From: Asterella californica
Lineage: Eukaryota; Streptophyta; Marchantiopsida; Marchantiales; Aytoniaceae
Direction: 5' to 3'
Assembly (NCBI GenBank): GCA_036924285.1
Contig: JAYKYS010000004.1
Location: forward strand, 31,776,001-31,840,000
DNA: 64,000 nt
Part shown: positions 61,801 to 64,000 of the stretch, in pieces
Layout of the letters: each line of letters opens with the position of its first letter
How positions within the stretch are numbered: the first letter of the stretch is position 1
Notes under the pieces: model-generated
What the model saw: only the letters and a program-made list of their open reading frames with translations
The model's database searches: none
What the model was told of the DNA's origin: nothing
Position numbers and translations under genes: made by a program

Positions 61801-63339
61801 TCTACCTGGCTCGAAGGAGAATTTGCAAGAGAGCAGGAATGCACTGCGAACAGCTGAAGAAGAAACAAAACATCTGTCCAAGGCGCATCGTGAGGCCCTC
61901 CAGAAGATTGAGTTGCTTACTCAGGAATTGGACGAAGGTAAGATTCACGTCTGGCTTTCAGAACAGTAGCCCAATTCGTACGTTTGTGTTTCGGAATTTC
62001 CCTTGACAGTGAGGGTATGCGTCTTGGCCATTTTAAAAGTATGCAGGCATTTGCAGATTTAGAAGTCATGATGTATGCTGCCGTTGAAATGAGGATCAGC
62101 TCATCATCTAGCATATACATCAAAAGAAAGATTAGGTAGTTTCAAGTACACAGTCACTAACTGTCTGTTGTTGTCTCAGTTTGCAAGAAGTTGAACAGTG
62201 AGACGAAATCAAGAGATGAAAAATACGCTGAGCTGGATGCCAAATTTGGTCGCCTTCAAAAACGCGCAAAGCAGCGAATACAGGAAGTTCAAAAGGTGCT
62301 GATACTACCGACACGATGTGTCCTTTCGAATTTCGTATAAAATCTACATGTCTGGTAACGTATCTCGTCTTGTCTCGAGCCGATGCAATTATCTGCACCT
62401 TCTGGAGGTAAACAAGAATACAGGACTATAAGAGCTGCAGAAGTTGTAGGTAGCTTATGATTTAATCAATATCATGAATTGTGCGGTGTATAGATTTCTG
62501 AACTGGTGCGTTTCATTGGTGATACTTTATACAGATATGTAGTTTGATTGCATTAGTACTGCGGACGTTGTGAACATCAACAAAGTTTGTCTTTACGAGC
62601 TACAGTTAGGATTTCGAATTGCATATGTCAGTAATTCGATCCTTGCCTAAGCATTATTCTCCGGGAGTTGATGGGGGGTTTCTCTTTTATTGTTATATCC
62701 GCGTCACAGGAGAAAGAAGAGGTGGAAATTCAGCTAACAGCAGCCGGTGAGAAGGCGGCCCAAGCTCTTTCGAAGCAAGCGGCAGTTCAAGATGAGTTGG
62801 AGCGTGCTCGAGCTCAAGCTGGTGAAGCATTGCGTTCTCTGAGTGCCGAGAGACAAGAACTGCGAATGACGAACAACAAGTGAGCTTATCAGCCATGCAG
62901 CTCGCGAACTGCTTTTAATTGGTTACGTGTTAAGGTGTAACGTTGCAGGCTGACACTGCTGCCTGAGATTTCAAAGCTTTAGTAGGAAATTCTGGCTGAA
63001 GTTGCGAACGGGGACAAGCGCTTTTTTCTTACCTTGATAGCATGTTTCTTGTTAGGTTGAAAGACGAAGTTGAAGAAGTTCGGCGTATGCTTGAAGCGAA
63101 AGAGCACAATCTTGCCGAATCTCGGCGAATAGCTTCTGAAAAGGACCAGGTCTGTGTTTTACTTGATTTTGCGTCGAAACAAGTTTTTCCTTTGCTGTGC
63201 CAGAAGTTCTTGTGAGCTTTCCGGTATGCATTTCTAAGAAGCACGCATGCAGATGGCTCTGGAGACGACGAATCAGCTGAAAGAAGCGGAAGCAAATCAC
63301 GAGGCCTCTTTGTCAGACCTGAAGGAAAAACATCAGAAG
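58860..63339 (+). CDS. Long coiled-coil protein, golgin-like, 3' end outside window
   Basis: Ten exons join in phase: 58860-59358, 59855-60018, 60086-60285, 60502-60574, 60675-60761, 61442-61937, 62180-62295, 62710-62879, 63056-63149, 63253-63339; 662 codons so far. The start MESGELLKAENQRLTAEMAS is followed by a Lys/Gln/Ala-rich helix to residue about 60, a Ser/Pro-rich spacer (about 61-135), then almost continuous heptad-type Leu/Glu/Lys/Gln sequence: LASENERLASENEKLASEHE (exon 3), LEDKAELQKELEKSSEAILS (exon 6), KDEVEEVRRMLEAKEHNLAE (exon 9). No membrane segment or catalytic motif is visible. Such architecture fits Golgi tethers (golgin/GRIP type), but the diagnostic C-terminus is not in the window, and myosin-tail-like or kinetochore-type coiled coils are alternatives. 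Confidence 0.85.
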
Positions 63340-64000
63340 GTAGGTTTTAAAGTGAGCTCTGAATGAATTTGGTTGCAATTTAGTTCGACAAGCTAGTTAA
63401 TGACTGGCCGGTGAAAAATATATAAAAAATATAACAAATATAAAAAATGAAGCCCACCTCCTGGTTGTCATCGCTCAATAACTTCCCGGTCAACACGGGA
63501 CCTAATACCTTCTGCATAGAAGATGTGCAGACCCGCTTTATTCGCATCGCGAATGAAGAAATCTTGAGTATTTCGTGCCTCAAGCATGGTCCGGGGGGCC
63601 CAGAACCTTGCGAAGCTTGGCACTTTTATTTCGGCCAATTTCTAAGAAAGGCTTTTTATGGTGGACATACGGATGTTTACAAGCCTTATGGCGAGAATCT
63701 CTATTGTGAGAGAGAGATAAATAAAAACTCAGCTTGTATTCATTCAGTCATTTTACCTAAATTGCATGCTCCAGCAGCAAACCCTCCCAAGGGCTAACAT
63801 GAAGGAAGCATTGCTAAATGACTAAATTTCGGGTTCACATAAACGCAGGATCCAGAGAAGGTTTACTTTTGTTTTTGTCAAAACAATGAGGCCCAGAGGG
63901 CGGGAATTCCTGAACTCACAGCCCGGGTCGAGGTCGGTCCTACGGAAAAGTGGTTTAAGTCTAATAATACAAATTGTAACAAAACGAAAGCAATAGATAT
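63340..64000 (+). other. Intron or inserted DNA after the last visible exon
   Basis: A 116-codon plus frame (63447-63797) has non-coiled-coil sequence ([35 protein letters not shown]), and a further frame at about 63852-63960 reads DPEKVYFCFCQNNEAQRAG and VEVGPTEKWFKSN. GAGAGATAAATAAAAACTCA near 63709 resembles an LTR polyadenylation area. I do not recognise the family; a transposable-element insertion in the intron is the simplest reading. Confidence 0.3.

Overview
The window looks like nuclear DNA of a land plant. It has spliced genes with GT-AG introns of about 60-700 bases, a plant-type GDP-L-galactose phosphorylase, a CACTA (En/Spm) transposon, Ty3/gypsy relics and a SINE-like repeat. 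Low gene density, an AT-rich background and the protein variants seen make a non-seed plant (moss, liverwort or lycophyte) my best guess, but that is inference. No prokaryotic, organellar or CRISPR signal was seen.

Layout. Positions 1-802 hold a degenerate minisatellite. Positions 803-12895 are one CACTA element, bounded by CACTA/TAGTG ends and a 3-bp target duplication (GAG). It carries a decayed tnp2-type transposase (about 1650-5395), a long inverted repeat with tandem repeats (5373-6775), and a decayed second gene of the TnpA/plant-transposase type (6776-about 12190), interrupted by a segment of other origin (about 7290-9430). From 12.9 to 26.8 kb there is repeat debris, including a degraded Ty3/gypsy element with recognisable LTRs (about 19060-23092). 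At 26986-30638 is a real gene whose protein joins a CCCH zinc finger, an RRM, a LOTUS/OST-HTH domain and a C-terminal RING finger. From 30.6 to 42.5 kb lie a SINE-like unit (33560-33945), a second gypsy reverse-transcriptase relic (about 35240-36430) and an unassigned stretch with exon-like open frames on both strands (38.0-41.3 kb). At 43797-46613 is a complete seven-exon GDP-L-galactose phosphorylase gene (VTC2/GGP, ascorbate synthesis), preceded by an in-frame ACG-start upstream ORF in strong initiation context. From 50.4 to 57.3 kb is an unusual region: perfect hairpins flank nine degenerate repeats and a decayed cysteine-rich ORF that I cannot assign. At 58860-63339 is the 5' part of a long coiled-coil (golgin-like) gene that runs off the window.

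The three host genes are all on the plus strand and do not form a pathway: an RNA-binding/RING protein, an ascorbate enzyme and a coiled-coil tether-like protein. The most informative points are the GGP uORF, the CCCH-RRM-LOTUS-RING architecture, the complete but mutated CACTA element whose stops all fit C-to-T decay, and the unassigned repeat-plus-ORF unit at 52.2-55.6 kb.
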